Shown: piece after piece, positions 1 to 8,976 of the stretch
Layout: each line of letters starts with the position of its first letter
Numbering within the stretch: the first letter of the stretch is position 1
Assembly: GCA_964489885.1 (NCBI GenBank)
Contig: CAZAZX010000012.1
Coordinates: forward strand, 1-39,817
Length of the DNA: 39,817 bases
Origin: CAKOTZ01 sp964489885
GTDB lineage: Bacteria; Bacillota; Clostridia; TANB77; CAG-508
Direction: 5' to 3'
The notes under the pieces: model-generated
The model's input: only the letters and a program-made list of their open reading frames with translations
Databases searched by the model: none
What the model was told of the DNA's origin: nothing
Made by a program: the position numbers and the translations under genes

Positions 1-78
1 CGCTTCCATCGCCTGTTCCGCTTCCATCGCCTGTTCCGCTTCCATCGCCTGTTCCACTTCCATCGCCTGTTCCACTTC
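1..78. repeat. 18-bp tandem repeat inside the surface-protein gene
   Basis: Four full 18-bp copies (1-18, 19-36, 37-54, 55-72) and the start of a fifth are visible, and the array continues past the left edge. The first three copies are identical and the fourth differs by one base. On the minus strand each copy encodes the hexapeptide GSGTGD, so the array is a flexible Gly/Ser/Asp linker in a secreted protein. It is GC-richer than its surroundings. Copy number of such a perfect in-frame array can vary between strains. Confidence 0.95.
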
Positions 79-2671
79 CTGCATCTGGAATAATATTATC
101 TATCTTTATCTCCTTTGTCGTTGTATTTCCTGCATTATCTGTTGCAACTATTGTATAAGTGCCATTTTCTTTTACATTAAATGTGTTTCCATCTAGTTTT
201 ACTCCATTTACTGTTACATTATTTAAACCAGATAAACTATCAGTTGCAATTATTTCTAATTCCAAATTACTTACCTTGTTTCCATTTGATGAATTTGTAA
301 CATTTATTTGTGGACCTGTTTTGTCTATTTTTATTTTTCCAATTACTCTATCTTCGCTAATGTTACCCTTATTATCTTCAGTAATTATATGTATATATTT
401 AATTCCCTCTTGATCAACTAATATGTTATCTTCATCTTTTGCAATTTTATCACTATAGTTTGTTGGAGTAGCTTGACTATCTGTTATTACATACCTATAG
501 TTATTTACACCACTTTCCCCAATATCTTTTATTTTCAAATTAACATTTTTTGATTGAGACCATTCATCTGTAAAATTTCCTGCTACAGCTTCTGGTGCAT
601 ATTTATCATCAATAACATTAATTTTTTGAGTAAATGAATCTGATTCTAATCCTTGAGAATTCTTTACCTTTAATTCAATCTTATATTCACCTATCCCATA
701 TTGCTTTAAGTCCTCTGGAAGAGTATTTCCACTGTAAATCTCTTCATTGTCCTTATTATATATTTTCCAGTTATGTTCTGTAATTTCATTTAATATAGGG
801 TCATATGAATCATCTTTAATTTCTAATTTACTATCAAGAAAAATTTTGTCATCATTTAAAGTAAAATGTGCTATTGGTTTAACGTCCAAGTTCGTTGTTA
901 CATACTTTGTTGCTGGATAGCTCCATTCTCCTTGATAATCTTTCACTCTTAATTTTACTAGATAATCAGTATTTGGCTCCAATGTATTTAACTTTCCAGT
1001 TGTCCAATCTTCATCACCTATTTTTTTGTATGACCATTCCTCTTGTGATATTCCATTGTTATTTGATTTTAAATCCAAATCATATGATGTACTATTTAAA
1101 TTCAAATTAGTTCCATCAACTTTTGCTTCAAATGAAGCTATTGGTCTTCTATGAGAATAGACATCACTTGGTTCTATTTTTGAATCTTTATATGACAATG
1201 TATATTTTCCCGTTTTTGTAAAATCATTAATTACGCTATCTGTATTAATTCCTGTTTTGCTATATTGTCCTCTATTATTTTCGTAATAATTTTGGTCGTG
1301 GTCAGCTTGCCATTTACCGAAAGGATATTCTTCATCAATTGTATTATTTGTTATATTCTCAGGATCTATTTTTATTTCTACAGGCTCATCTGCAATTAAT
1401 ATATTACTTGTTTTTTTTGCGTCCTCTAATAATTTTTTTATATATTGTGCAACCCTCATAACTGAATTCTGATAATCTGTATTATCTATATATATTCCAT
1501 TTCCGTTATTATTTGAAATTAGGTTTTCCATTTCTGGTTTACTTTTATCTGTTCCATATCCTATGTAACTTACATTATCATTTAATAATCTACTTATTAC
1601 GTTTGCTTTTCCTTCATTAGTTTTTAATTCTTCGCTTTCTGTATCATTAACATCAATTACTGCTCTTAGCTTTCCATCATCCCATTGTGCTTTTCTCAAA
1701 ACTTCTGCAAGCGAATTTATTTTTTTTGTGCTTATTTTTATATCTTTTATATACATATATTGATTATTTTCACAGTTGTTTCCCCAAAATCCAAAAGAAC
1801 CACTCTGATAAGTATTATCATTTATATTTGCGACTACAACATTGTTTGCCTTAATCGTGATTTGCCCATTTAAACAAGATATATTGTATTTTATATTAGA
1901 AGAACCTGTTGTCCATCCAGCAAGAGCTGTAAAGCTATCGTTTCCATCAGTTGTTGTATTTCCAACAGTCCATGCCTTTGTTGCATTTACAGTAATATCT
2001 TTAAATTGCATATCAATTGGTGCACACCACATTTTTGCATTTATTCCAGATGTAAATGCTTGATCTAAATTATAATGAGTAAACTTCCATAATCTACACT
2101 GAGTATCTTGATGATTACATATAGACATAAAATATCCATTAAAAGTTCCATCTTCATTTCTTGTTACATTAAAGCATGCGCCTTCATTAAGAAATCCGCC
2201 AGTTACCATGGTAAATTCGCAATTATAATCATATGTTGCAAATCCTTCAGGATCTAGCACTATAGTTCCCCACCATGCTGGTTTTTCAAATCCTCCACCA
2301 GTTTCACTATATAACTCTCCATTTTTTGATGTCCATGTTTTTGCCCCATATTGAGGCCAACTATTTACTATCTCATCAACATTTATGTCACTAGATGATA
2401 ATATTTTTTCTTCTTCGGCTATTGTTAAATTTGCTCTTTTTTCATCAATGCCTAATTTTTTTAATTCATTTTGAACATCAGTTTTAAACTTGTTAACATC
2501 AATTACACTATCATTTTTGCTTAATATGACATCAATATCAGGCTTTTGCGTTACACTAATATTTACTTTTCGTGTATCAGTATCAGTATCTGCTATTGTG
2601 TATACTGGCAACATACTAATTATTATTGCCACAATTAATATACATGAAATTAACTTTTCCCTAGTTCTCAT
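1..2671 (-). CDS. Large secreted multidomain surface protein (N-terminal 890 residues, cut by window edge)
   Basis: The frame is open from ATG 2671 to position 1 with no stop, so the C-terminus is missing. A signal peptide is clear: basic start (MRTREK), a hydrophobic stretch to about residue 25, then Asp/Thr-rich mature sequence. Residues about 100-240 look like a concanavalin-type beta-sandwich ending in GFWGNN and YIKDIKIS. About 245-350 resembles a degenerate von Willebrand A-like fold. PKD/Big-like beta domains follow (REPIASFEA-type and KPIAHFTL starts), then segments with ATDSLSGLNN and TDNAGNTT typical of clostridial surface-adhesin repeats, then the GSGTGD linker. The ribosome site AAGGGG lies 7 bases before ATG. 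I infer a cell-surface or polymer-binding role. The anchor, if any, would be in the missing part. Confidence 0.85.
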   Translation of the reverse strand, partial: MRTREKLISCILIVAIIISMLPVYTIADTDTDTRKVNISVTQKPDIDVILSKNDSVIDVNKFKTDVQNELKKLGIDEKRANLTIAEEEKILSSSDINVDEIVNSWPQYGAKTWTSKNGELYSETGGGFEKPAWWGTIVLDPEGFATYDYNCEFTMVTGGFLNEGACFNVTRNEDGTFNGYFMSICNHQDTQCRLWKFTHYNLDQAFTSGINAKMWCAPIDMQFKDITVNATKAWTVGNTTTDGNDSFTALAGWTTGSSNIKYNISCLNGQITIKANNVVVANINDNTYQSGSFGFWGNNCENNQYMYIKDIKISTKKINSLAEVLRKAQWDDGKLRAVIDVNDTESEELKTNEGKANVISRLLNDNVSYIGYGTDKSKPEMENLISNNNGNGIYIDNTDYQNSVMRVAQYIKKLLEDAKKTSNILIADEPVEIKIDPENITNNTIDEEYPFGKWQADHDQNYYENNRGQYSKTGINTDSVINDFTKTGKYTLSYKDSKIEPSDVYSHRRPIASFEAKVDGTNLNLNSTSYDLDLKSNNNGISQEEWSYKKIGDEDWTTGKLNTLEPNTDYLVKLRVKDYQGEWSYPATKYVTTNLDVKPIAHFTLNDDKIFLDSKLEIKDDSYDPILNEITEHNWKIYNKDNEEIYSGNTLPEDLKQYGIGEYKIELKVKNSQGLESDSFTQKINVIDDKYAPEAVAGNFTDEWSQSKNVNLKIKDIGESGVNNYRYVITDSQATPTNYSDKIAKDEDNILVDQEGIKYIHIITEDNKGNISEDRVIGKIKIDKTGPQINVTNSSNGNKVSNLELEIIATDSLSGLNNVTVNGVKLDGNTFNVKENGTYTIVATDNAGNTTTKEIKIDNIIPDAGSGTGDGSGTGDGSGTGDGSGTGDGS

Positions 2672-2711
2672 TTTTTTCCCCTTTTCTTATAAATCTTTCT
2701 TTTTATTTAAA

Positions 2712-2739
2712 ATTATAACAATTACATATGAAGAGTCAA
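2712..2739 (-). promoter_or_regulatory. Sigma-A-type promoter of the surface-protein gene
   Basis: On the minus strand TTGACT (2734-2739) is followed by a 16-base spacer and TATAAT (2712-2717), about 40 bases before the ATG at 2671. Confidence 0.75.
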
Positions 2740-2925
2740 CATACTCATTTTGAATGTTTATTCTATATCCATAGGGATACACTTTTTAGCAACTTTTATT
2801 AAAATTGTATATCATTTTCATATCATTTTTATAATAATTTACATAATAAAAGATTGATTTTCTCCTTAACTTCTTATTTCCCTAGCTTTTCATTAAATTA
2901 ACTATATAAAACAAGAACATGATTT

Positions 2926-2950
2926 ACCTTGTTTCTTTCGCAATAAAAAA
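2926..2950 (-). repeat. Post-terminator motif, copy A
   Basis: Reading the minus strand, the T-run after the second tuf hairpin continues as TTATTGCGAAAG then AAACAAGGT. Related sequence occurs at 11707-11730, 14320-14343, 14821-14844 and 15819-15842, in most cases directly after a terminator T-run. Confidence 0.6.
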
Positions 2951-2986
2951 CTATCTAAAAGAAATTATTTCTTTTAGATAGTTTTT
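2946..2986. terminator. Bidirectional hairpin terminator (second after tuf)
   Basis: Arms 2946-2963 and 2969-2986 form an 18-base-pair stem, with A-runs on one side and T-runs on the other, so it can act on either strand. It backs up the tuf terminator next to it. Confidence 0.75.
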
Positions 2987-2998
2987 CTAACTAAATGA

Positions 2999-3034
2999 AA
3001 AAAAGCTTTTGGAATAATTTCCAAAAGCTTTTTT
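2999..3034 (-). terminator. Terminator of the str operon after tuf
   Basis: Arms 3000-3014 and 3019-3033 (AAAAAGCTTTTGGAA and its complement) form a perfect 15-base-pair stem with a 4-base loop. On the minus strand the stem is followed by a T-run. It begins about 11 bases after the tuf stop codon. Confidence 0.85.
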
Positions 3035-3044
3035 ACTATATTTA

Positions 3045-4247
3045 TTATTCTAATATTTCAGCAACGATACCAGAACCTACTGTTCTACCACCTTCACGAA
3101 TAGCGAATCTTAATCCTTTTTCAATAGCAATAGGTGTAATAAGTTCAATTGTCATTGTGATATTATCTCCTGGCATAACCATTTCTGTTCCAGCAGGTAA
3201 ATCAATAACACCTGTAACGTCAGTTGTTCTGAAATAGAATTGTGGTCTGTATCCATTGAAGAATGGTGTATGTCTTCCACCTTCTTCTTTAGTTAATACA
3301 TAAACTTCTGCTTTGAATTTTGTATGTGGATGTATTGTTCCTGGTTTTGCAAGAACTTGACCTCTTTCAATTTCATTTCTTTGAATTCCTCTTAAAAGAA
3401 CTCCAATGTTGTCTCCTGCAACAGCTTCATCTAATAATTTTCTGAACATTTCAACACCAGTTACAACTGTTTTCTTTGATTCTGGAGCTAATCCAACTAT
3501 TTCAACTTCATCAGAAATTTTAACTGTTCCTCTTTCTACTCTACCTGTAGCAACTGTTCCTCTACCTGTGATAGTAAATACATCTTCTACTGGCATTAAG
3601 AATGGTAAATCAGTTGGTCTTTCTGGTGTAGGAATATATGAATCAACTGCATCCATTAATTCTTTCATACATTGATATTCTGGTGCATTTGGGTCTGTAG
3701 ATGTAGACTCTAATACTTTTAATGAAGATCCTTTTACGATTGGAATTTCATCTCCTGGGAAATCATAGCTCTTTAATAAGTCTCTAACTTCCATTTCTAC
3801 TAATTCTAATAGTTCTGGATCATCAACCATATCACATTTGTTTAAATATACAACTATATATTTAACACCAACTTGTCTAGCAAGTAGGATATGCTCTCTT
3901 GTTTGAGGCATAGGACCATCTGCTGCAGATACAACTAAGATAGCTCCATCCATTTGAGCAGCACCAGTAATCATGTTTTTAACATAGTCAGCGTGTCCTG
4001 GACAGTCAACGTGTGCATAGTGTCTTTTATCTGTTTCATATTCAACGTGAGCTGTATTAATTGTGATTCCTCTTGCTTTTTCTTCTGGAGCTCCGTCAAT
4101 TTGATCATATGCTGTATATTGAGCTTCTCCTTTTAATCCTAAGTATTTTGTAATTGCAGCTGTTGTTGTTGTTTTACCATGATCAACATGGCCTATTGTA
4201 CCAATGTTAACATGGGGTTTTGTTCTTTCATATTTAGCTTTTGCCAT
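3045..4247 (-). CDS. tuf: Elongation factor Tu
   Basis: EF-Tu is the GTPase that carries aminoacyl-tRNA to the ribosomal A site. The 400-residue length is normal for bacteria. The G1 loop GHVDHGKT lies at residues 19-26, DCPGH follows near residue 80, and NKCD is near 137. The C-terminal beta domains are complete, ending in VGSGIVAEILE. The start is supported by AAAAGGAGG 7 bases upstream. It is last in rpsL-rpsG-fusA-tuf. A 115-base gap after fusA contains a plausible extra promoter (4329-4357) and a small hairpin (arms 4268-4272 and 4278-4282) just before the ribosome site, so tuf may also be transcribed on its own. Confidence 0.99.
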   Translation of the reverse strand: MAKAKYERTKPHVNIGTIGHVDHGKTTTTAAITKYLGLKGEAQYTAYDQIDGAPEEKARGITINTAHVEYETDKRHYAHVDCPGHADYVKNMITGAAQMDGAILVVSAADGPMPQTREHILLARQVGVKYIVVYLNKCDMVDDPELLELVEMEVRDLLKSYDFPGDEIPIVKGSSLKVLESTSTDPNAPEYQCMKELMDAVDSYIPTPERPTDLPFLMPVEDVFTITGRGTVATGRVERGTVKISDEVEIVGLAPESKKTVVTGVEMFRKLLDEAVAGDNIGVLLRGIQRNEIERGQVLAKPGTIHPHTKFKAEVYVLTKEEGGRHTPFFNGYRPQFYFRTTDVTGVIDLPAGTEMVMPGDNITMTIELITPIAIEKGLRFAIREGGRTVGSGIVAEILE

Positions 4248-4328
4248 TTAAAATCCTCCTTTTGAACAGTGCTTTTTGCACTATTCCTTTTATATTTTTT
4301 AAAATTTAAAAACAATTTTATAATTCGT

Positions 4329-4357
4329 ATTCTATAATAAAATTACTAATATTGCAA
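4329..4357 (-). promoter_or_regulatory. Possible internal promoter for tuf
   Basis: On the minus strand TTGCAA (4352-4357), a 17-base spacer and TAGAAT (4329-4334) sit between the fusA stop and tuf. The -10 box is imperfect. An extra tuf promoter would suit the high demand for EF-Tu. Confidence 0.5.
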
Positions 4358-4362
4358 GCATT

Positions 4363-6447
4363 TTATTCTTCTTTTTTAGCTCTTGAAGCTACTATCGTTT
4401 CAAATACAGATTTTGGAACTTCTTCATAGTGTGATGGTTCCATTGAATATGTTCCACGACCTTGAGTTTTTGAACGTAAGTCTGTTGCATATCCAAACAT
4501 TTCAGAAAGTGGAATAAATCCTCTAATTACTTGATTTCCAGATATAGCTTCCATACCTTCCATTCTTCCACGTCTAGAGTTAATATCTCCTATAACGTCT
4601 CCCATATATTCTTCTGGAACTGTAACTTCAACCTTCATAATTGGTTCAAGGATAACTGATTTAGCTCTCTTACATCCTTCTTTAAATGCCATAGATGCGG
4701 CTATTTTGAATGCCATTTCTGAAGAGTCAACTTCATGGTAAGATCCATCAACTAATGTAGCTTTAAAATCTATAACTGGATATCCAGCTAAAATTCCGCT
4801 TTCAGCAGCTTCTCTAATACCTTGTTCGATTGGTTTGATGTATTCCTTAGGAACAGCACCACCAACAATTTTGCTTTCAAATTCAATTCCTTTTCCTGGC
4901 TCTAATGGTTCCATTTCTAACCAAACATGACCATATTGTCCTTTACCACCAGATTGACGAATGAATTTACCTTCAACTCTAACCTTTTCTCTAATTGTTT
5001 CTTTATATGCAACTTGTGGTTTACCAACATTTGCTTCTACTTTGAATTCTCTTTTTAATCTATCTACGATAATGTCTAAGTGTAATTCACCCATACCAGC
5101 AATAACTGTTTGACCTGTTTCTTGATTTGTATATGTTTTAAATGTTGGATCTTCCTCAGCTAGTTTTGAAAGTGCAATTGCCATTTTTTCTTGGGCTACT
5201 TTGTCTTTAGGCTCAATAGCAATATCTATAACTGGCTCTGGGAATTCCATTGATTCAAGAATAATTGGATGGTCAATATCACAAAGTGTATCTCCTGTTG
5301 TTACCTCTTTTAGTCCAACTGCTGCTGCTATATCTCCAGCAAATACCTTATCTATATCTTCTCTGTGGTTTGAGTGCATTCTAAGAATTCTACCAATTCT
5401 TTCTTTTTTACCTTTATTTGAATTTAATACTGTTGAACCTGATTCCAATGTTCCAGAATAAACTCTAAAGAAACATAATTTTCCAACAAATGGGTCTGTA
5501 GCAATTTTAAATGCTAAAGCTGAGAATGGTTCATCATCAGATGTTTTTCTATCATCTTCTTCTCCATCTAATGTTGTTCCTTTAACATCAGGAATATCTG
5601 TTGGAGCTGGCATAAAGTCAACAATTGCATTTAATAACTCTTGAACACCTTTGTTTTTGTATGAAGAACCACAGGTAACTGTAACTAATTTGTTTGCTAA
5701 TGTTCCTTTTCTTAAACCTTTTTTAATTTCAGTCTCTGTTAATTCTTCTCCTTCTAAGTATTTCATCATTAAATCTTCGTCCTGATCTGCTGCAGCTTCA
5801 ATCATTAAGTTTCTGTATTTTTCTGCATCTGCTTTCATATCCTCTGGTATTTCTTTTTCTTCAATTACTTTTCCTAAATCATCTTTATGAACAAATGCCT
5901 TCATTTTTATTAAATCGACAATACCTTGGAAATTGTCTTCTGCGCCAATTGGTAATTGGATTGGAACTGGATTTGCCTTTAATCTATTTTTTAATTGGTC
6001 AACGCAAAGCATAAAATCTGCCCCAGTTATATCCATTTTGTTTACATATACCATTCTTGGTACTTGGTATTTATCAGCTTGTCTCCAAACTGTTTCTGTT
6101 TGAGGTTGAACTCCACCTTTAGCAGCTAATACAGTTACAGCGCCATCTAATACTCTTAATGATCTTTGAACTTCAACTGTAAAATCAACGTGACCTGGTG
6201 TATCGATGATATTTATTCTGTTTCCTTTCCAAAAACACGTTGTAGCAGCTGATGTAATTGTAATACCTCTTTCTTGTTCTTGTTCCATCCAGTCCATTGT
6301 TGCAGCACCTTCGTGAACTTCACCAATTTTATGTGTCTTACCTGTATAGAACAAAATTCTTTCTGTTGTTGTTGTTTTTCCTGCATCTATATGAGCCATT
6401 ATTCCTATATTTCTTGTATTTTCTAATGAATATTCTCTTTTTGTCAT
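4363..6447 (-). CDS. fusA: Elongation factor G
   Basis: EF-G is the GTPase that drives translocation of mRNA and tRNA on the ribosome. The protein is 694 residues, the usual size. The G1 loop AHIDAGKT is at residues 18-25, DTPGHVDF at about 80-87 and NKMD near 136. Domain IV (GGKGQYGHV) and a normal C-terminus are present. The start follows AAGGGAGG. The gene lies 29 bases after rpsG, consistent with cotranscription and coupled translation in the str operon. Confidence 0.99.
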   Translation of the reverse strand: MTKREYSLENTRNIGIMAHIDAGKTTTTERILFYTGKTHKIGEVHEGAATMDWMEQEQERGITITSAATTCFWKGNRINIIDTPGHVDFTVEVQRSLRVLDGAVTVLAAKGGVQPQTETVWRQADKYQVPRMVYVNKMDITGADFMLCVDQLKNRLKANPVPIQLPIGAEDNFQGIVDLIKMKAFVHKDDLGKVIEEKEIPEDMKADAEKYRNLMIEAAADQDEDLMMKYLEGEELTETEIKKGLRKGTLANKLVTVTCGSSYKNKGVQELLNAIVDFMPAPTDIPDVKGTTLDGEEDDRKTSDDEPFSALAFKIATDPFVGKLCFFRVYSGTLESGSTVLNSNKGKKERIGRILRMHSNHREDIDKVFAGDIAAAVGLKEVTTGDTLCDIDHPIILESMEFPEPVIDIAIEPKDKVAQEKMAIALSKLAEEDPTFKTYTNQETGQTVIAGMGELHLDIIVDRLKREFKVEANVGKPQVAYKETIREKVRVEGKFIRQSGGKGQYGHVWLEMEPLEPGKGIEFESKIVGGAVPKEYIKPIEQGIREAAESGILAGYPVIDFKATLVDGSYHEVDSSEMAFKIAASMAFKEGCKRAKSVILEPIMKVEVTVPEEYMGDVIGDINSRRGRMEGMEAISGNQVIRGFIPLSEMFGYATDLRSKTQGRGTYSMEPSHYEEVPKSVFETIVASRAKKEE

Positions 6448-6476
6448 CTATTATTATCCTCCCTTCCTAATGTATT

Positions 6477-6947
6477 TTACCATTTGTAATGTGCAAAAGC
6501 TTTATTAGCCTCAGCCATTCTATGTGTGTCTTCTTTCTTCTTGAATGCTCCACCGTTTCCGTTTACGGCATCCATAATTTCACCAGCTAGCTTTTCAGCC
6601 ATTGTTTTTTCATGTCTATTTCTTGCGTATGTAACAAGCCATCTCAACCCTAAAGTTTGTTTTCTTTCTGGTCTAATTTCGATTGGAACTTGGTATGTTG
6701 CTCCACCTACTCTTCTTGCTTTTACTTCAAGAACAGGCATTACGTTATTTAATGCTGCTTCAAAAACTTCTAATGGATTTTTTTGTTCTTTTTCTTTTAT
6801 TATATCGAATGCTCCATATACAATGCCTTGAGCAACAGTTTTCTTACCATCTAGCATTATGTTATTAATTAATTTTGTAACAACTTTGCTATTATAAATT
6901 GGATCTGGTAAAACTTCTCTTTTTGCAATGTAACCTTTTCTTGGCAC
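6477..6947 (-). CDS. rpsG: 30S ribosomal protein S7
   Basis: S7 nucleates assembly of the 3' domain of 16S rRNA and lies at the mRNA exit side of the 30S head. The 156 residues match the family, starting MPRKGYIAKREVLPDP and ending in a basic tail HRMAEANKAFAHYKW. The motif RVGGATYQVPIEIRPER is conserved. It follows rpsL after a 160-base gap that contains three small hairpins and precedes fusA by 29 bases. Confidence 0.99.
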   Translation of the reverse strand: MPRKGYIAKREVLPDPIYNSKVVTKLINNIMLDGKKTVAQGIVYGAFDIIKEKEQKNPLEVFEAALNNVMPVLEVKARRVGGATYQVPIEIRPERKQTLGLRWLVTYARNRHEKTMAEKLAGEIMDAVNGNGGAFKKKEDTHRMAEANKAFAHYKW

Positions 6948-6965
6948 TTTTCTTCACTCCTTTTT

Positions 6966-7032
6966 AAAGTTATTTTTAACTTTTTCATATTCTAAAAAGA
7001 ATATTAAGTTACTCTGAAATTTCAAATTTCAG
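6966..7032 (-). other. Run of small hairpins in the rpsL-rpsG intergenic region
   Basis: Three inverted repeats follow each other: AAAGTTA/TAACTTT (about 6966-6983), ATATTC/GAATAT (about 6988-7005) and CTGAAATT/AATTTCAG (7014-7021 and 7025-7032, loop TCA). None has a T-run of terminator type. They may be RNA-processing, stability or translational-control structures for rpsG. This is inference. Confidence 0.45.
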
Positions 7033-7107
7033 TCAGTGCTATAAAAATTTTTCTAAATTATTAATTTAGTAATATATTTTATTTTAGCACCTTGTTTTAA
7101 TTAATTC

Positions 7108-7521
7108 CTATTTCTTAGGTTTTTTAGCTCCGTACTTAGATCTTGCTTGGTTTCTATCTTTAACACCCGCAGTATCTAATGTACCTCTAATAATGTGGTA
7201 TCTAACACCTGGTAAATCTTTTACCCTTCCACCTCTTATTAGAACAACGCTATGCTCTTGTAAGTTGTGTCCAACACCTGGGATATAAGATGTAACTTCA
7301 TATCCATTTGATAATCTAACTCTGGCTACCTTTCTTAAAGCTGAGTTTGGTTTCTTTGGTGTTACTGTTTTAACAACTGTGCAAACTCCTCTTTTTTGTG
7401 GTGCTCTATTATTTGTTTGTTTCTTTTTCTTTGAGTTATATCCTTTTTGTAGAGCTGGTGCAGTAGATTTTGTTGTAGAAGTTTTTCTTCCCTTTCTTAC
7501 TAACTGATTAATTGTTGGCAA
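7108..7521 (-). CDS. rpsL: 30S ribosomal protein S12
   Basis: S12 is the decoding-centre protein of the small subunit. The 137 residues include the conserved TPKKPNSALRKVARV and IRGGRVKDLPGVRYH blocks. The lysines in KKPNSALRK and GRVKDLPG, the positions where streptomycin-resistance substitutions arise, are both unchanged, so no such resistance is predicted from S12. A GGAGGTG ribosome site lies about 13 bases upstream. It is the first gene of the str operon, downstream of the promoter at 7582-7610. Confidence 0.99.
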   Translation of the reverse strand: MPTINQLVRKGRKTSTTKSTAPALQKGYNSKKKKQTNNRAPQKRGVCTVVKTVTPKKPNSALRKVARVRLSNGYEVTSYIPGVGHNLQEHSVVLIRGGRVKDLPGVRYHIIRGTLDTAGVKDRNQARSKYGAKKPKK

Positions 7522-7554
7522 TTCTTTTCACCTCCGTAATGAATAAAATATATT

Positions 7555-7574
7555 ACTAATATCTCCATATTAGT
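7555..7574 (-). promoter_or_regulatory. 5'-terminal stem-loop of the str operon leader
   Basis: Arms 7555-7562 and 7567-7574 pair perfectly (ACTAATAT with ATATTAGT) around a four-base loop that reads GGAG in the RNA. It lies 8 bases after the -10 box, so the mRNA would begin at or inside this hairpin. An mRNA-stabilising role is possible. No ribosomal-protein operator is recognised. Confidence 0.5.
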
Positions 7575-7581
7575 GTTTAGC

Positions 7582-7610
7582 ATTATATCATCAATTTAAC
7601 AACTAGTCAA
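7582..7610 (-). promoter_or_regulatory. Promoter of the str operon
   Basis: On the minus strand TTGACT (7605-7610), a 17-base spacer and a consensus TATAAT (7582-7587). It sits about 60 bases before the rpsL start. Confidence 0.8.
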
Positions 7611-7728
7611 TATTTTTATTGTCGAAAAATTCTATTTCCGTAAGGGTTTTTAATAATTTTATACCTGTGTATAACTTTTATCCACAATCTATATTTTAAA
7701 TCACAATTATCTATCAACTTTTGAACTT

Positions 7729-8862
7729 TTATCTTCTTCCTAATATAATTTTTACTTCACTTTCCTTTCCGCTTCGATTAATTGTCAATGTGACTTCTTC
7801 ATTTGGCTTTTTTTGATATATAGTCTTTCTTAATTCACTCATTTTGTTTACTTCTTGCCCATCTATTTTTAAAATAACATCACCAACTTTAAGGTCAGAA
7901 TCTTTTGCTGGACCATCTTTTGAAATTTGTGCAACATAAATTCCCTTATCTAGTTTTAAATTTGAATTTAAATATGGGATTACTTCTTTGTCATACGCAA
8001 ATATTCCTAAATATGCTTCTTCAAATTTACCATCATTTATAAATTTTTCTATTACTGGTTTTACAATATTAATAGGTATTGCAAAGCCTATCCCTTCTGC
8101 AGATATTATTTTCACAGAATTTATTGCAATCATTTCACCGTTTTCGTTTATTAATGGTCCTCCACTATTCCCTGGATTGATTGTTGCATCTGTCTGTACT
8201 AAGTCCTCCATATATGATGATTCATCTTCCTCATCGATTTTTATTGTTCTATTAATTCCACTTATTATTCCTGCCGTAACAGTCCTTTGAAATTCTAATC
8301 CTATTGGGTTTCCTATAGCAAATACTTTATCTGTTATATGAAGTGCATCAGAATCTCCAAGACTTATATAATTTAATCCATGTGCATTTATTTTAACAAT
8401 TGCTAAATCTAAATCCGAATCTGCCCATACTACATTTCCATCATAAAATTTGCCATCTTCTAAAGTAACATAGCAGCTACTGTATTTATTTCCAACCACA
8501 TGTTGATTTGTCAATATATACCCATTTTCTGAAATTAATACTCCTGTTCCTAATCCTAATTTTGATATGCTGTTTTCCAGAAATATAGTATTTCCGCTAT
8601 CCTTTAATTTTGAAATTCCAACAACAGTAGGTATAACCTCTTCTACAACTTCCGATATATTTCTTTTTCTGTTTATGTTTTTGTTTTCATCATCATTGCT
8701 CTGTTCATCCAATTCAATTTCATTACCAGTATTCGTAGCATCAACCTCGATATCTGTATACATTTTATATAAACAAGCCCCCAAAATTGCTATTGATATA
8801 AATAATATTGCATTCATAAAAAATTTCTTTGTTTTGATCACCATTTTTCTATATCTTTTCAC
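7729..8862 (-). CDS. HtrA/DegP-type membrane-anchored serine protease with PDZ domain
   Basis: This is an S1C serine protease for envelope protein quality control. I place the start at GTG 8862 because AGGTGG lies 7 bases upstream; an in-frame ATG at 8904 has no ribosome site. The 377-residue product has a basic N-terminus and one membrane segment (about residues 15-35), then a polar Asn/Asp/Glu-rich linker. The trypsin-like domain carries the triad His (TNQHVVG, about 121), Asp (SDLDLAIV, about 152) and Ser (NPGNSGGP, about 233). A PDZ domain with SDLKVGDVILKIDG covers roughly the last 95 residues. The active site should face outside the cell. It lies after abrB, separated by a terminator, and ends about 120 bases before the str promoter. 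Confidence 0.93.
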   Translation of the reverse strand: MKRYRKMVIKTKKFFMNAILFISIAILGACLYKMYTDIEVDATNTGNEIELDEQSNDDENKNINRKRNISEVVEEVIPTVVGISKLKDSGNTIFLENSISKLGLGTGVLISENGYILTNQHVVGNKYSSCYVTLEDGKFYDGNVVWADSDLDLAIVKINAHGLNYISLGDSDALHITDKVFAIGNPIGLEFQRTVTAGIISGINRTIKIDEEDESSYMEDLVQTDATINPGNSGGPLINENGEMIAINSVKIISAEGIGFAIPINIVKPVIEKFINDGKFEEAYLGIFAYDKEVIPYLNSNLKLDKGIYVAQISKDGPAKDSDLKVGDVILKIDGQEVNKMSELRKTIYQKKPNEEVTLTINRSGKESEVKIILGRR

Positions 8863-8935
8863 AAAAACACCACCTAAAATACTCAATATATATATAATTG
8901 CCATATTTTAGTTTTTTAATCTTTCACAATAACAA

Positions 8936-8974
8936 AAAAGCAACAAATTCTAGAATTTAGAATTTGTTGCTTTT
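8936..8974 (-). terminator. Terminator after abrB
   Basis: Arms 8936-8950 and 8960-8974 pair perfectly (AAAAGCAACAAATTC with its complement), and the inner CTA/TAG extends the stem. On the minus strand it ends in a T-run. It starts 2 bases after the abrB stop. Confidence 0.85.
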
Positions 8975-8976
8975 CG

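Larger units (their letters stand above)
2672..3044. other. Intergenic stretch between the surface-protein gene and tuf
   Basis: This 373-base gap holds the promoter of the surface-protein gene (2712-2739), a copy of the post-terminator motif (2926-2950) and two hairpin terminators (2946-2986 and 2999-3034). Nothing else is recognised in 2740-2925, which is plain AT-rich sequence with no convincing reading frame. Confidence 0.8.

Noticed and set aside
4248..4362. Riboswitch or T-box before tuf
   Set aside because: The gap is short, has only one small hairpin and no conserved riboswitch core.
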